A DNA stretch of 64,000 nucleotides from Caenorhabditis elegans (Eukaryota; Nematoda; Chromadorea; Rhabditida; Rhabditidae). Positions 12,001-22,500 of the stretch are shown here, piece by piece. Position 1 is the first letter of the stretch; each line of letters opens with the position of its first letter. The notes under the pieces were generated by a model. The model was not told the origin of the DNA. It was given only the letters and a program-made list of their open reading frames with translations, and did not search any database. Location of the stretch: NCBI RefSeq assembly GCF_000002985.6, contig NC_003284.9, positions 1,612,001 to 1,676,000 on the forward strand. The letters are read 5' to 3'. Made by a program: the position numbers and the translations under genes.

Positions 12001-13210
12001 TTTAGGAAAACTTAACTTTCAGTGTTTTTTTAAGTAATATTTCTTTGGAGTTAGTAAGGGGATATAGTCAGGGTACTGTAAAAGTACTGTAGGAGTACTG
12101 TAGGATTACTGTAATTTTCGAAAAAACGAATTTTTGTGTTTTGAAGAGATATCGGGTAGGGGTTAGTAGAGGGATGTGGTCGGGGTACTGTAGGAGTTAT
12201 GGTATACTGTGGTTTTCAAAAAAATTGACTTTCCGTCTTTTGAGGGGATATTGGATTGAGGTTTGTGGGAAGAAATGGTCGGGTACTGTAGAAGTACGGT
12301 AGGATTACTGTAGTTTAGGAAAACTTGACTTTTTGGCTTTTAAGTGATATTGCTTTGGGATTAGTAAAAGGATATGGTCGGGGTACTGTGGTAGTACTGT
12401 AGGGGTACTGTAGATTTACTGTAGAATTACTGTAGGATGGAAAAAATTGTTGGAAAAATTAATTTCTTCTTTTCAAAGTGTACCGAGTTGGGATGTTAAT
12501 GTCAAATTTTATGAAAAAAAAGTTTTGATTGAAAAACAAATGCACAAGAATAATTTTGGCCGGAAATTCTAATTATCTGGAAAACAATTATCTTTAAAAA
12601 ACCTGAAATTAATAATTTAAGTTGTTCAAAAAAGTATAACGAAAAACTTCTGAAAAATAGGCTGGTATTGCTGGGAAAACAGTTATTGAAAATATTGCAA
12701 AAATGTATTTTTGGAGCAAATTTGTATGCTCCTCGAGTTGTAATATAATAGACTAAAAAATTACAACTAATTTTTTGTAGGGACCCAACTAAACGGTATT
12801 CTTTCAAATTTACTTATTACACTTTTGAGTATCTATGGTTTTTTTTTCAGACAACACTCCCACTTTGTCCTATCTCAAATTCAATTTATCAAATGCCTTT
12901 CACTTTTCATTGAGCCCCTATTGGTTTTTCTGATATGCACCTCAAACACTCTCGAAGAATGGAGAATTGTTTTTCTAACCCATGGAATTCTTCTAATTGG
13001 TGAGAAATTTTAGAATTCAAGCTCAATATGGTACAATTACAGCTGGGAACATTATTTTCTGCTACTTCGCAACAGATAGGCCTGCGGATTTCACACATAC
13101 ACTTGTTGAGGAAGAACTGCCAGAATTTTTATTAGAAAGGGAAAGGTGAGCAGAGAATCCAATATCTTACAAAAACTGCTCTTTTCAGACTCACGGAACA
13201 CAAAGCTTGA
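9086..13210 (+). CDS. SLC17-like major facilitator transporter
   Basis: Predicted exons are 9086-9158, 9518-9716, 9764-9893, 9978-10213, 10961-11461, 12851-12999, 13043-13145 and 13189-13210; every junction keeps frame and the product is 470 aa, the usual length for the nematode sodium/phosphate-cotransporter-like (SLC17) family. The first segment joins RYIVLAIG to TLCIASIASN and VINFTMICM, matching TM1 and the start of the exoplasmic loop. FHWFYEKFGARRVF is the conserved cytoplasmic loop after TM2, and a long charged loop (TELEKIRRGKGEVKEHEK) separates the two six-helix halves. These proteins are plasma or vesicular membrane anion transporters; the substrate cannot be read from sequence. Intron 1 contains a dispersed repeat and intron 5 a minisatellite. 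An AATAAA is at 13268. Start choice: the only ATG before TM1. Confidence 0.88.
9170..9345. repeat. GC-rich dispersed repeat in transporter intron 1
   Basis: A GC-rich block with GGAACCCGAAAAATGTCGG and GGAGGCAGGCGTCGGGCCCT stands out from its AT-rich surroundings. The same element occurs in inverted orientation at about 18940-19165, and fragments lie at 13480-13660 and near 1308. It matches the pattern of an abundant Caenorhabditis dispersed repeat; the family name is not assigned. Confidence 0.7.
11510..12445 (+). repeat. TACTGTAG minisatellite in transporter intron 5
   Basis: About eight degenerate copies of a unit of about 110-125 bp. Each has several TACTGTAG boxes followed by a T-rich spacer, TTTTGAAGATATCGG and GGTTAGTGGGG. 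A related, reverse-oriented fragment with the same TACAGTA and CACTAACCC phrases lies at about 34052-34145. It is confined to the intron and does not touch splice sites. Confidence 0.85.
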
Positions 13211-13279
13211 AGCGGGATGTTAATTGTCTAGGCAAAGAAAACTCATTTAACTAATACACTATCAAAATAATAAAGCGTT

Positions 13280-13839
13280 TCTCTTGTCTGTTTGCCGAAG
13301 GTTGTTTCTTAAAATAATGCTAATGACTTTGGTGGTGTAAATAAATTTGGCGGGAAATTTAAATTTCCTAATAAAAATTGTTTTTTTTTTAATTCTGGAA
13401 TGATTTAGAACCATTTGAAAAGTTCGAGAAAATTCTAGAATGGTCTAGAATTTTCTGGAAATTTTTTTTTTTTTAAAGCGGCCGACATGTTCGGGGTTTT
13501 GCAGCTTGGCGTGAAACGAGTAGATTGGTGTGTGCGTGGGCAACGTAGTTCAAAAAAACTAAATATTTGGAAGCAGCCGACACGTTTGGGGTTTCGCGCC
13601 GCACTATACACGCAAATAAATGCGTGACGCCGTGAGGCGGGCCCTATTTGCACGCCATTGGTCAACTTTGACAGCTTATACCTCAGTTGGCGTTTGTTTT
13701 ATTTGAAAACGGTCAACTGACAAAACACTTGTTAGATGATTTTCTATATATTTGCAATTGAAAGTTTATTAGAATTTTTTAAACGAACCGAGATATAAAG
13801 TCATTTTAAGATGAAGTAGTTGGGTGCAATACTATAAGT
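13280..13839. other. Intergenic region with two GC-rich repeat fragments
   Basis: After the transporter 3' end there is no supported gene. Positions 13478-13520 and 13573-13650 carry fragments of the dispersed repeat (GCGGCCGACATGTTCGGGG, GTTTCGCGCCGCACTAT). The rest is AT-rich. Confidence 0.55.
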
Positions 13840-14529
13840 TCACAAACCTTTTTCACACGTTGGTCCAGTTGATTCATACTTACAATATTGTTTTCCTTCA
13901 AAATTACAACATTTTCCCATTTTTTCAGCTTCGATAGCGTCACAAAACACATCACACTTACTCCCATACCAGTTCCTTGAAAATTATTATTGAATATTCC
14001 AAAAAAAAAAAACCAAAGCATTATGAATTTTTCGGTAAAAAAATTATAATTCCAAAACTAGTTAAGGTTTTGGACGATTTGGGAAACTTCTGGAATAAGA
14101 ATTATTTTCTAACAATATGTGGCATATATTATTGATAGAATAAATTTCCCATTTCTTGTATTTTTCAAGTATTGAGTGCAGCTTAAAGGTGGTGTAGTCA
14201 AATTTTTTTATATTGCTGTATTAAATGTAAAGTTGTCATAACTTTTTTCTAAAAAGTTTTCAAGAAGTTACATTATGAAATTCGGTGTTTTCAGACAATT
14301 TTGAGTCTAAAAAAGTAATAAAAAAAATTCGACTACGCCACCTTTAATGACAAACACATTTTTTTTGTCAATTCATGATTTTGGCTCGTCTGTAAACCAA
14401 AAAAGTCAAACTTAGTACTCACGGATCACATTTGACAGCTGTTCGCATTCCATTAAACGGTAAAGGAACTGCAGGGAGAGAAATTGTAATAAAATAGTTT
14501 CCAATTACTGCGCACCCTTGGTTGAGCCC
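13840..14529 (-). CDS. DSL-domain protein, C-terminal exons (5' part not resolved)
   Basis: Two minus-strand exons, 14529-14423 and 13975-13840, join in phase with a GTGAGT donor and a TTTTCAAG acceptor. The join reads TAVKCDPNWYGSKCDVFCD, followed by KMGKCCNFEGKQYC and STGPTCEKGL, then TGA. The WYG core and cysteine spacing are those of a DSL domain (Delta/Serrate/LAG-2), the Notch-ligand module. Only the DSL domain and about 30 residues before it are visible; no EGF repeats or membrane segment follow. A truncated or secreted DSL protein, or a partial pseudogene, are all possible. A signal-peptide exon should lie above 14530 but I could not identify it with confidence. The intron contains a foldback element. 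Confidence 0.7.
14183..14346. repeat. Foldback (palindromic) element in the DSL intron
   Basis: TTAAAGGTGGTGTAGTC at the left end is mirrored by GACTACGCCACCTTTAA at the right end. It belongs with the other AAGGTGGAGTAG-type foldbacks at 16225, 39144 and 40337. It lies wholly inside the predicted intron. Confidence 0.75.
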
Positions 14530-16060
14530 CTTGTAAGTTGAAAAATTGAACAAGTGATAGTTTTTTTTAAACAATTGTAAGACAATAATATTCCAAAAAG
14601 TTTTCTATTCCTTTTCAAGTTGATCAACAAAATTCGGAAATATTCCCGTTTAATCGTTTATAATTTATATTTTGGCCGTTTAGAAGCACAGTTATAAAAT
14701 GCATGTGAAAGATAATGCCTCAATGTCAAAAACCGACCCGCCAGATGTCTGCTGCTGTGATTTCTTTCATTGCAGTGATTGTGAGAAAAGGATATATACT
14801 CGGTAGTTCCAGCAACTTTTTCTCCAGCTTTGGGCCTTGTCAGATTCTTACCGAACTTTTCCCCCTACTTCTCTTCCAGAGTTTGACCGTAAATCAAATA
14901 AATTTTAATAATTTTTGGAATAACGTTCGAGAATATTGGAATGTTTTATGCAAAAAAAATTTGAAATAATTTCCACAATTTTTATGAAAATTTACTCCAA
15001 ATTTCTTGCGAAGATTTTGAACCGGGAACACGTTGCAAAAATGGAAAAAATGGAAAAATGACAAAAATCAATAAGCCTCCAAACCCCCTGCCCTCTTCTC
15101 CCATCGCGAAGGGATACTTTCGCAAAGGGGTACTATTGCAGGTGATAAATGGGCAGGGGCATGGGGTAGAGGTTTTCTTTTTATTTGCTAATTTTAATCT
15201 GAAATTGGGGATTGAAAAATGTGCTTTGAGTAGTTTTGCGAAGGTATATTATTACATAATGGATAAAATAAATGGACAATTGGAAAATTTTATTATTTGA
15301 AAACTGTTTCAAAACTAAACTTAAAGGTGAAGTAGTGCCAGTGGGGATTTTGTCTAAACACACTTAACTTTTGGCAAATCGCCAAAAAAACAAGGTTTTG
15401 GCAAATTGCCAAAATTTTGAAAAAAAAGAGCTTTTGAGGAAATCTAAAGCAATTTAACATGTTCTGACAGGGCTGGGACCGAAAAAAAAATTTTGGACCA
15501 ACAAACAAAAAACAAAAAATTGAAGTTTTTGAAAAACCAAAAAAACTAACAAAAAAAATGAAATTTTCGAAAAACCAAAAAACCAAAAAAATTATTTATG
15601 CTTAAGTTGACTTTTAATGGGGTTATTTAAGTAATGTTGCATAATGTATCAAAATACATTTATGACGTCACAAACTGTGTTAAAATACATGTTTTAATGT
15701 GTTTCAATACAGAATAGTCTCGAGTCGAGACTAGACACGGCAAACTTTTTTTTTGGATTTTTTGGTTCTGACCCCTACAATCTTTTAATAGGAATAATTA
15801 AATGAAAACTGAAAAATAAAACAAATGTGGGAAGGTTTTTTTGGTCGACTTCCAAAATTATAAGTGGCAAAAACTTAGTAATTATCACACTTTTTTCAGA
15901 AAGTTTTGATTAATTATTAAAGTTGGAGTAGCTCTTTATTAAAGTTTGGAGTAGTGGGGAAATTGTTAAAACCACTCCTTTGATCCCAAAATGACCATTT
16001 TGCACCCAGAGAATTGTGAGTTGTGTTTTAAATTTAAATATAAACAGTTTCCAATTACAG
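14530..16060. other. Gap between DSL and F-box genes; missing 5' exons of both expected here
   Basis: No gene is supported. The 5' exons of the divergent minus-strand DSL gene and the plus-strand FBA_2 gene should lie here, but I cannot find a convincing signal-peptide or F-box exon. The sequence includes A-rich runs (15480-15590) and fragments of the AAAGGTGGAGTAG repeat at about 15323-15350 and 15918-15975. Confidence 0.5.
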
Positions 16061-17454
16061 AATTAACTTCTCCATTATCTCCAAATCGACAAAACGATAT
16101 GCTGAGGCATTGAATATCTCAGCTAGTGAAATACTCATGGTAATTAACGAGACGATTAATCTTGATGTAAAACTTGATGTCCAAAACGAGTGAGTTCATT
16201 TTCAATCAGTTAGTATTTCCATTCTTAAAGGTGGAGAAGCGCCAGTTGGGAAATTGTTAAAACGGTCCTATAATGACCAAATATCATGATAAAACCTTTC
16301 AAAAAAATCTTGAAAATTTTTATTTACTTTCAAAATGTGGCAATTATTCAGTTTTTGCCATTCATAATTTTGGAAGTCGACCAAAAAAAAATTGTTTTTC
16401 TACATTTTTTATGTTTTAATTATTTTTAAATTATTTATATTAAAACATTGTAGGGGTCAAAACATGCGACATTTCCTTAAATTTCCTCAAAAGCTCGTAT
16501 TTTTCAAAATTTTGGCAATTTTCCAAAACTATGACCGGAAATTATGAAAAATCTAACAATTTTTGGAGTGTTTTTTTTTTATTATATTCGGTTGTTTTGG
16601 ATCATTATAAGTGCATTTAGACTATATCCCCACTAGCGCTACTCCACCTTTAAATCGTAACACACGCCAAAAAATACGAAAAGCTACTTTTGGTTCGCCT
16701 TTTGTTGATAATTATTGATTAGGTCGGTCAAGTTTTTCCTTTTTGCAAAATTTCTCCTCCGGCAATTTTCATTGTTCTCGTTCATCTTGTAGTTTTTCTT
16801 TTCAGTCCTGCCCATCGGTACAAGACGGTTCGAGTGGAGTGGAGCCCTTTGTATGCTGGACTACGCACATTTATCGAACATTTCCCAGTGGTATTCCATC
16901 GAGATAATGTGCATAGGCTGTCGATTAGCAACGTCGATCATGACTGGAAGTTCATTTCCAATGAAATGAATGGCTTGGAGATTCCCGTAACATGGTTCTC
17001 CGCATCAACTGACGATATCCACCTCCAGAAGCTTATCAACAACTGTTCTAGTGGATTATTGAGTTATGAGAATATTCACACTGACAATTCTTCATGGCTT
17101 CGCCAAATTCTCTGCGTCCATCGAAACCAGTTGGAAGTGTACCAAACATGTTCCGTTTCCAACTTGCTAATAGTAAGCACCAATAGTGAGAATGTGACAT
17201 TGTGGGAGCCGAATACTGCCAAGGATCTCAATCTCTTCCTGAAACATTGGATGCAGGGATCCAATGGAAGACTCGAACGTTTGGAAGCTATTATTGGAGA
17301 AGGAAATGCTGAGCATCAATTTGCTGAATTACTCAACGGCATGGATTTTATTATCGACTCTCCAGAGGAAAGAAGGATCCAAAATTGCAATGGCAAATTT
17401 GCAATCATATACATTGAAAATGGAAACGTGTCAATGGATGTTGTGGAGGAATGA
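16061..17454 (+). CDS. F-box-associated (FBA_2) protein, 5' exon(s) missing or unresolved
   Basis: Exon 16061-16189 (after TTACAG) reads INFSIISKSTKRYAEALN, typical of the segment just after the start of a worm F-box, and joins in phase to exon 16806-17454. The second exon has the conserved VRVEWSPLYAGLRTFIEHF region and, near its C-terminus, the FBA_2 block LNLFLKHWMQGSNGRLERLE. Such proteins are substrate receptors of SCF ubiquitin ligases; the F-box binds SKP1-like adaptors and FBA_2 is the presumed substrate side. The first exon, normally encoding a start with FPLLRLP-like F-box sequence, is not visible; immediately upstream is repeat sequence. The gene may therefore be a 5'-truncated copy. 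Its only internal intron carries a foldback element. Confidence 0.72.
16225..16653. repeat. Foldback element in FBA_2 gene intron
   Basis: TTAAAGGTGGAGAAGCGCCAG at the left end is mirrored by GCGCTACTCCACCTTTAA at the right end. The inner arms share TGGGAAATTGTTAAAAC-type sequence and its complement only weakly. It is about 430 bp and non-coding, a non-autonomous DNA-transposon-like repeat. Confidence 0.75.
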
Positions 17455-17880
17455 GGTTATAATTTGAATTTTGGAACTTGAACTTTTTAAATAAATTTAG
17501 CAATTCTTAGCCATTCAGAAGGAGCACGGGCTCAGAAGGAGCACAGGGAGTTTGGTCGAAATTGAAAAATTGAGTTGGTAAAAAAAAATGTGCTTGGAGA
17601 AGTGCTTAGTTCAGATACACAATATTTTACTTTTTTAAAGTTGCCAGTTTGGTCGGTGTTTATGAAAAAAAAATGTTTTCAAAATTTAAACAGCATCAAA
17701 TTGGATTTCTGTTAAAAATCTAATTTTTTATCGTTTCAGCTTTGCAGAAAATCTTGAAATTCAAATAATCACTTCAAGCAGTCGAAAAAACAAAAAAAAT
17801 CAAGTTTAGAACAACTTTTCCATTGAAGAAATACATAGAAACCCATCTAAAATATCCGTAAAAAATCTGAAAAAAATTTT
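17455..17880. other. Short intergenic region between FBA_2 gene and tRNA
   Basis: AT-rich sequence with no gene. AATAAA at about 17490 is the likely poly(A) signal of the FBA_2 gene. A short direct repeat of GAAGGAGCAC(A)GG occurs at 17519-17550. Confidence 0.5.
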
Positions 17881-17952
17881 AGCTCGCGGGGGGACTCGAA
17901 CCCCCATTCCCGGTTCCGGAGTCCGGTGCCTTATCCATTAGGCCACGCGGGC
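17881..17952 (-). tRNA. tRNA-Arg (anticodon CCG)
   Basis: On the minus strand the sequence starts GCCCGCGTGGCCTAATGGAT, with an A box TGGCCTAATGG and a perfect B box GGTTCGAGTCC. The anticodon loop reads CTCCGGA, giving CCG, which decodes CGG arginine. The acceptor stem pairs 6 of 7 positions, with one C-A mismatch. A run of seven T follows in the transcribed direction, a good RNA polymerase III terminator. No intron is seen. The mismatch and T at the discriminator position leave a small chance that it is a decaying copy. Confidence 0.88.
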
Positions 17953-17959
17953 GTATTTA

Positions 17960-19555
17960 CCTACGTGTGTTCACAGAAATATAGTGAACAAATTGTAAAC
18001 AACTAGATGTTTATTGTCAAATTTAGAGTCATAAACTGTTAAAAATGAGTCTCCTGGCTTGCAAGGGAGCCTGCATTTTATTTTTCAACAATCGTAACAT
18101 CATTAATTCAACAATCGTAACATCATTAAAGCTTGCGGAAAAAAATTCGATATTCCTCTGTGTACCTGGGGTCTGGAGCAGAATCCTCTCCAGAATGTAA
18201 ACCTTTTTATTCCGGAAGTCACCAAGAGCAAAAAATTCTGAATCGACCGAGCTGAATTAATGTTAACTTTGCATTTATCATAAGGCCTCATATAGAAACT
18301 CGGATTAAACAAGTTGAGCTTATTTAACTTCTTCTTGACAATTTTCAGATAAAGAAATATTTCCAAAAACTTTCCAATCTGTAGTGTGATGTGAGAATGA
18401 ACAATGAGCCTTATGAGCCCTTCCTCGAATAACCTGAGCTTATGACAGCTTTTGCCTCCAAAAAATGAAAGTTAATAATAGAGCTTAATCCCACGAATAC
18501 GCGAGAAAATTCTCACGCCCTTTCGGAAATATTGAGTTTAGAAAAAGAGCGAAAAACTTTTCATATGACTGAAACTAATCTTACTTCTTAAAATTTTTGT
18601 TTCGTGCTCTGCAAATGCTCACAAATTGCCGTGTACTTTTGGTTTGATTTCTACATTGTAATTGAATATTTGGAAAGTTCAAAAAAATTGTTTTATTACT
18701 GTAAACAAAGATTTGCACCAAAAAATTCGCTTTATATGACTGAAAATAGGCCCTAATGACCGACTATATAACTATTTAAAAATTTTTTTTAATTGTTACT
18801 TTTTATTATTTTTTTTTCCAATTTTGCATAATACAAGTCAGTGACGTCATTTTTGACATGTTTGCGATTTCCAGCCCCCCCCCCCCCCCCCGTTGTGGTT
18901 CAAAGTAACAGAAAACCCCAAATGATTTTTCTTTAAAGCTTCCATGGAAGGTAGGCGCAGTTTCAGGGCCTGGCGCCTGCCTCCAACCTGCTCGCCTCAC
19001 GCCGGCCTCTCGCCTGATTCTGCACAAAAAGTCAAAAGCTTGGTATACACACGACACAGTGTGAAAAGTGGTTCTTACACCGTGGCCGACACTTTTCGGG
19101 TTTCGCGCCGCACTATATAGGAGGCGCGGCTCGCTGAACGAGGCAGGCGGAGGTCATCACAAGGCGGGCGGCACTTGCATGAAATCCCTAACATAAATAT
19201 TATCAATAATTTTTATTCCGAAAAATACATTTTAGTGAGGTCAGAAGAAACAGAAACATCCATTTGGTCCATTTGTAGTTGGTTTCTAGGTGACCCGAGG
19301 TGTTTATTTCTTTTTGCGATAATCAAAGGACAACACTCTCACATTGCACTTTCAAAAAAAAAACCACAAAACCCCGATTGCACGTAAAAAAGAGATTAAG
19401 AGAAATATACAACTCCGTTGCTCGGCGCCGCTTGCTTCATTTCGCCTTTTTAGAGGTTTTAATGGATGTCATTTTATGTTCTTCTCTTAATAATTTCAAA
19501 ACAAAATAAATTGATTTCGGTTTTGTACCTTATATTCGTAATAAAAAAATTTTCA
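17960..19555. other. Intergenic region with GC-rich dispersed repeat and poly-C run
   Basis: No protein gene is supported. A short direct repeat of ATTCAACAATCGTAACATC lies near 18085-18125. A run of about 16 C is at 18875-18890. From about 18940 to 19165 there is an inverted copy of the GC-rich repeat at 9170-9345, including GGCCGACACTTTTCGGGTTT. The region just before 19562 supplies a TTTTCAG acceptor. Confidence 0.6.
18940..19165. repeat. GC-rich dispersed repeat, inverted copy
   Basis: Reverse-complement counterpart of the repeat in transporter intron 1: GCAGTTTCAGGGCCTGGCGC, then CCGTGGCCGACACTTTTCGG and TTTCGCGCCGCACTATA. The sharp GC change at its edges marks an insertion. Confidence 0.7.
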
Positions 19556-19561
19556 GCAAAT

Positions 19562-22500
19562 ATGCATGAACTCCTGAAGATGGCTGCAGTTCCATTTGAG
19601 GCTAGGATACAAACGCCAATGTTTTACTTGACCAGTATCAAGTGGTTTATGCAAACATATGGTGAGAAAACAAATGTATATTTAAACAATTTCCAAGTCC
19701 CTGAAAATAATAAAATTCTACTCATTTTTTTTTCGAATTTTTCTTTTTTGAAAAACTGCAAAACACGAGGTGTCACAGTGTCCCATTTTGATTTGATCTA
19801 CGATGATCTACGAGAAACGCGGGAATTTAGACGCAGACTCAACTGATTTTGCATGGCTAAGAACGTGCTGACGCCACGTTTTTTTTTTTGGGATAAAGTT
19901 CCCGCATTTCGTGTAGATCAAACCGTAATGGGACAGCCGAACACCACGTGCAAAAAATAAATAAAAATTCAAAACTAAAAATCACACAAATAATACGAAA
20001 ACTTCTACTTTCAGTGCCAAATTATTCTCAAGAGCAAAGTGAACTGCTGGAACAGATTATTAAAAATGTGGACGAAGCCGTAAAAGGTAGGGAATCTGAA
20101 AAGTTATCTGGAAAAAATATAATATGATGAAAAATATTTTAGGTCTTATGAAGAAAGATGAAGAAATTGCTGGTTTGAAAGGTTGACTTCAGTTTTAAAT
20201 TTGCAATTTAATTTTTTTTTTATTTTCAGCTCAGCTTCAGGCAGCAGTTCAAGCTGAACATGTGTCAAGCTGCTCAATTAGTGATAGTCAGTCTACCATT
20301 AGTGATGATGATAGTGAAGGTATAATGATCGAATGCTGAATTGGGACTATTTCAATCGGGACTATTTCAGATTATTTCAGTGTGACAGATGAGTATGTTA
20401 GTCTTCTTCAGGAAATAGACAAAGAAATCGAGATTCTTGAAAGTGAGTGAGACTTATGATATGAGTTAAGGCGGCTTGAATATTGGTTTCCTGAAGCTCT
20501 ATCTAAAATTGTTTAAATATTTAGTTAACTCGGTAAACATATTTTGTGATAATTTTGTCAATTCCTAAATAAAACTAAAGATAACCGAGATATCGACTGC
20601 CAAAGTAGATCAAAAGAGGGTGTCTAGTATCATTGCAAATTGCTGAAAATATATAAACTTGAGTATTTTCAGAAAACAGTGCATTTGAGGAGAGCCTTCT
20701 TCAGGAAAAAGACGAAAGAATTGGGCTTCTTGAAAGTAAGTTATTCATATAAGTTGTGCCAAATAGATGTACCATAAAACACAATGTAAAAATTTCATTT
20801 AACTAGATGGAACAAAAGTTTTAAAATCCCCTCTAGCGCGGCTGAAAAAAAAACATAGGAAGCCCTTCTTTTTCAAATCATAAAATTGTTTAACATAGTC
20901 AAATATACCAGAAACTACAAATCAAAGTGTTCCAGCTCGACCGGAAGATTATTTTTAAAAATATAGAAATTAAGCAAAAGTTGTTTTTTTCAAAAATTCA
21001 AAAGTATATAAAAATCATATGAAGCTTTTCTTTTTTATTTCATAAAACTGTTCAGCATAGTCAAGTATATCAGAAAATACCAATCAAAGTGTTCTAGCTC
21101 GACCTGAACATTATTTGAAAAAATGTCGAAATTAAGCAAAACCTGTTTTTTTAAGAATTTCTAGGTTCAATAATGTACCCATAAAATTAAAAAAAAAAAT
21201 TCCTATCGAATGCCAAATCAATTTTGGGTACTTGTGTATTCCATGCTCTCATTTTAATAGTAATTTTTTAAGCCATGAAAGATAAAAACGTGAACCACAA
21301 TTCGTATTTTTAGGCTTAGGAAATAACATTTTCTAAGCCTAAAGAGGAAAAATGTATATCAAGTTTATTTTAATTGGAGAAATTAATGACAATTTAATTT
21401 AATTTGAAAATGAGGGCATGTAATACACAAGGACCCAATTTTGTTAAAAAGCCAGTATTATTTAGTGAACCCATGAAGTAAATTATTTATTAAACCCAGA
21501 GAGTGCTCTCATTTTGAAGGGAAATTTTAAAACATTAAAAAAAATGTGGAATAGTTTTGTAATTCCTATCTCCATGTTTCCAATTTGCAGCTCAACTTCA
21601 TGCTGCTGAAGCTATAAATGTGGCAAAAGCTAACCACGAGCTCTACAAGTGTCAGGAAAAAGACAGAAGAATAGACAATCTTGAAAGTAAGTGTTGAAAA
21701 TAAACTGCTAATATTTTTTAGAAAACAAATAGGTGAAAAAAGTTTTTGATTTTTTTTTTGTTTAAAAAATATTCCTATAAATTTCAATAGTTTTTTCCCA
21801 CTTCAAGACATTGAAATACGTTTTGTAGCTAATCTTCTGGCCTCTCGAGCTGAAAATATGGGCATAACATTCCGTGAGTTCAACAGTAATCGGGAAAGAG
21901 ACAGAAAAATTGAGTATCTTGAAAGTAAGTTGTTAAAATGAACTTTTATTCTTTAAAAAATTTGAATGAGAAATGGAAAAGTAAATGAGATTTCAAAAAA
22001 TTGGAGAATATTTTCCAATTCGCAGCTCAGCTCTACTCCGCTCAAGCTAAAGTTATGGCTACATCGAACCACGAGTACTGCAATAACCAGGAAAAAGACA
22101 GAAAAATTAGGAACCTTGAAGGTAAGAAATGGAAATGAATTAGTGTAGATATACATGGCGCATCGTAATTATGAAAAAATACTTTTTGCGTGGAAAATAT
22201 ACCACCACATAGTGTCAGAGTGTTCTATTTTGGTTTGATCTACGTAGATCTACGAGAATTGCGGGAATTCAGATGCAGACTTCTCAACTGATTTTTCATG
22301 ATTAAGAGCATGCTAACAGAATTCTGGTTGAAAAATTTGTGTAGATCAAATCGTAATAGGACACCCTGACAGCACGTGTACAACATTTGCTGCTACTGAT
22401 TATATATATCAATTTTGCATTGTTTGTTGAAAAAAAAATTTTTGTAAAAAAAACTTTAATAAAATTATGAAAGACACAATGTTCAGCAAAATATTTAAAT

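Noticed and set aside
15304-15311. CTGTTTCA motif as a 21U-RNA (piRNA) upstream element
   Set aside because: Only isolated matches were noticed (also the reverse strand near 37857); without small-RNA data or a cluster this is within chance expectation.
18806-19057. Minus-strand frame across the GC-rich repeat
   Set aside because: Its peptide derives from the dispersed repeat, and the matching frame in the other copy is different; no coding signal.
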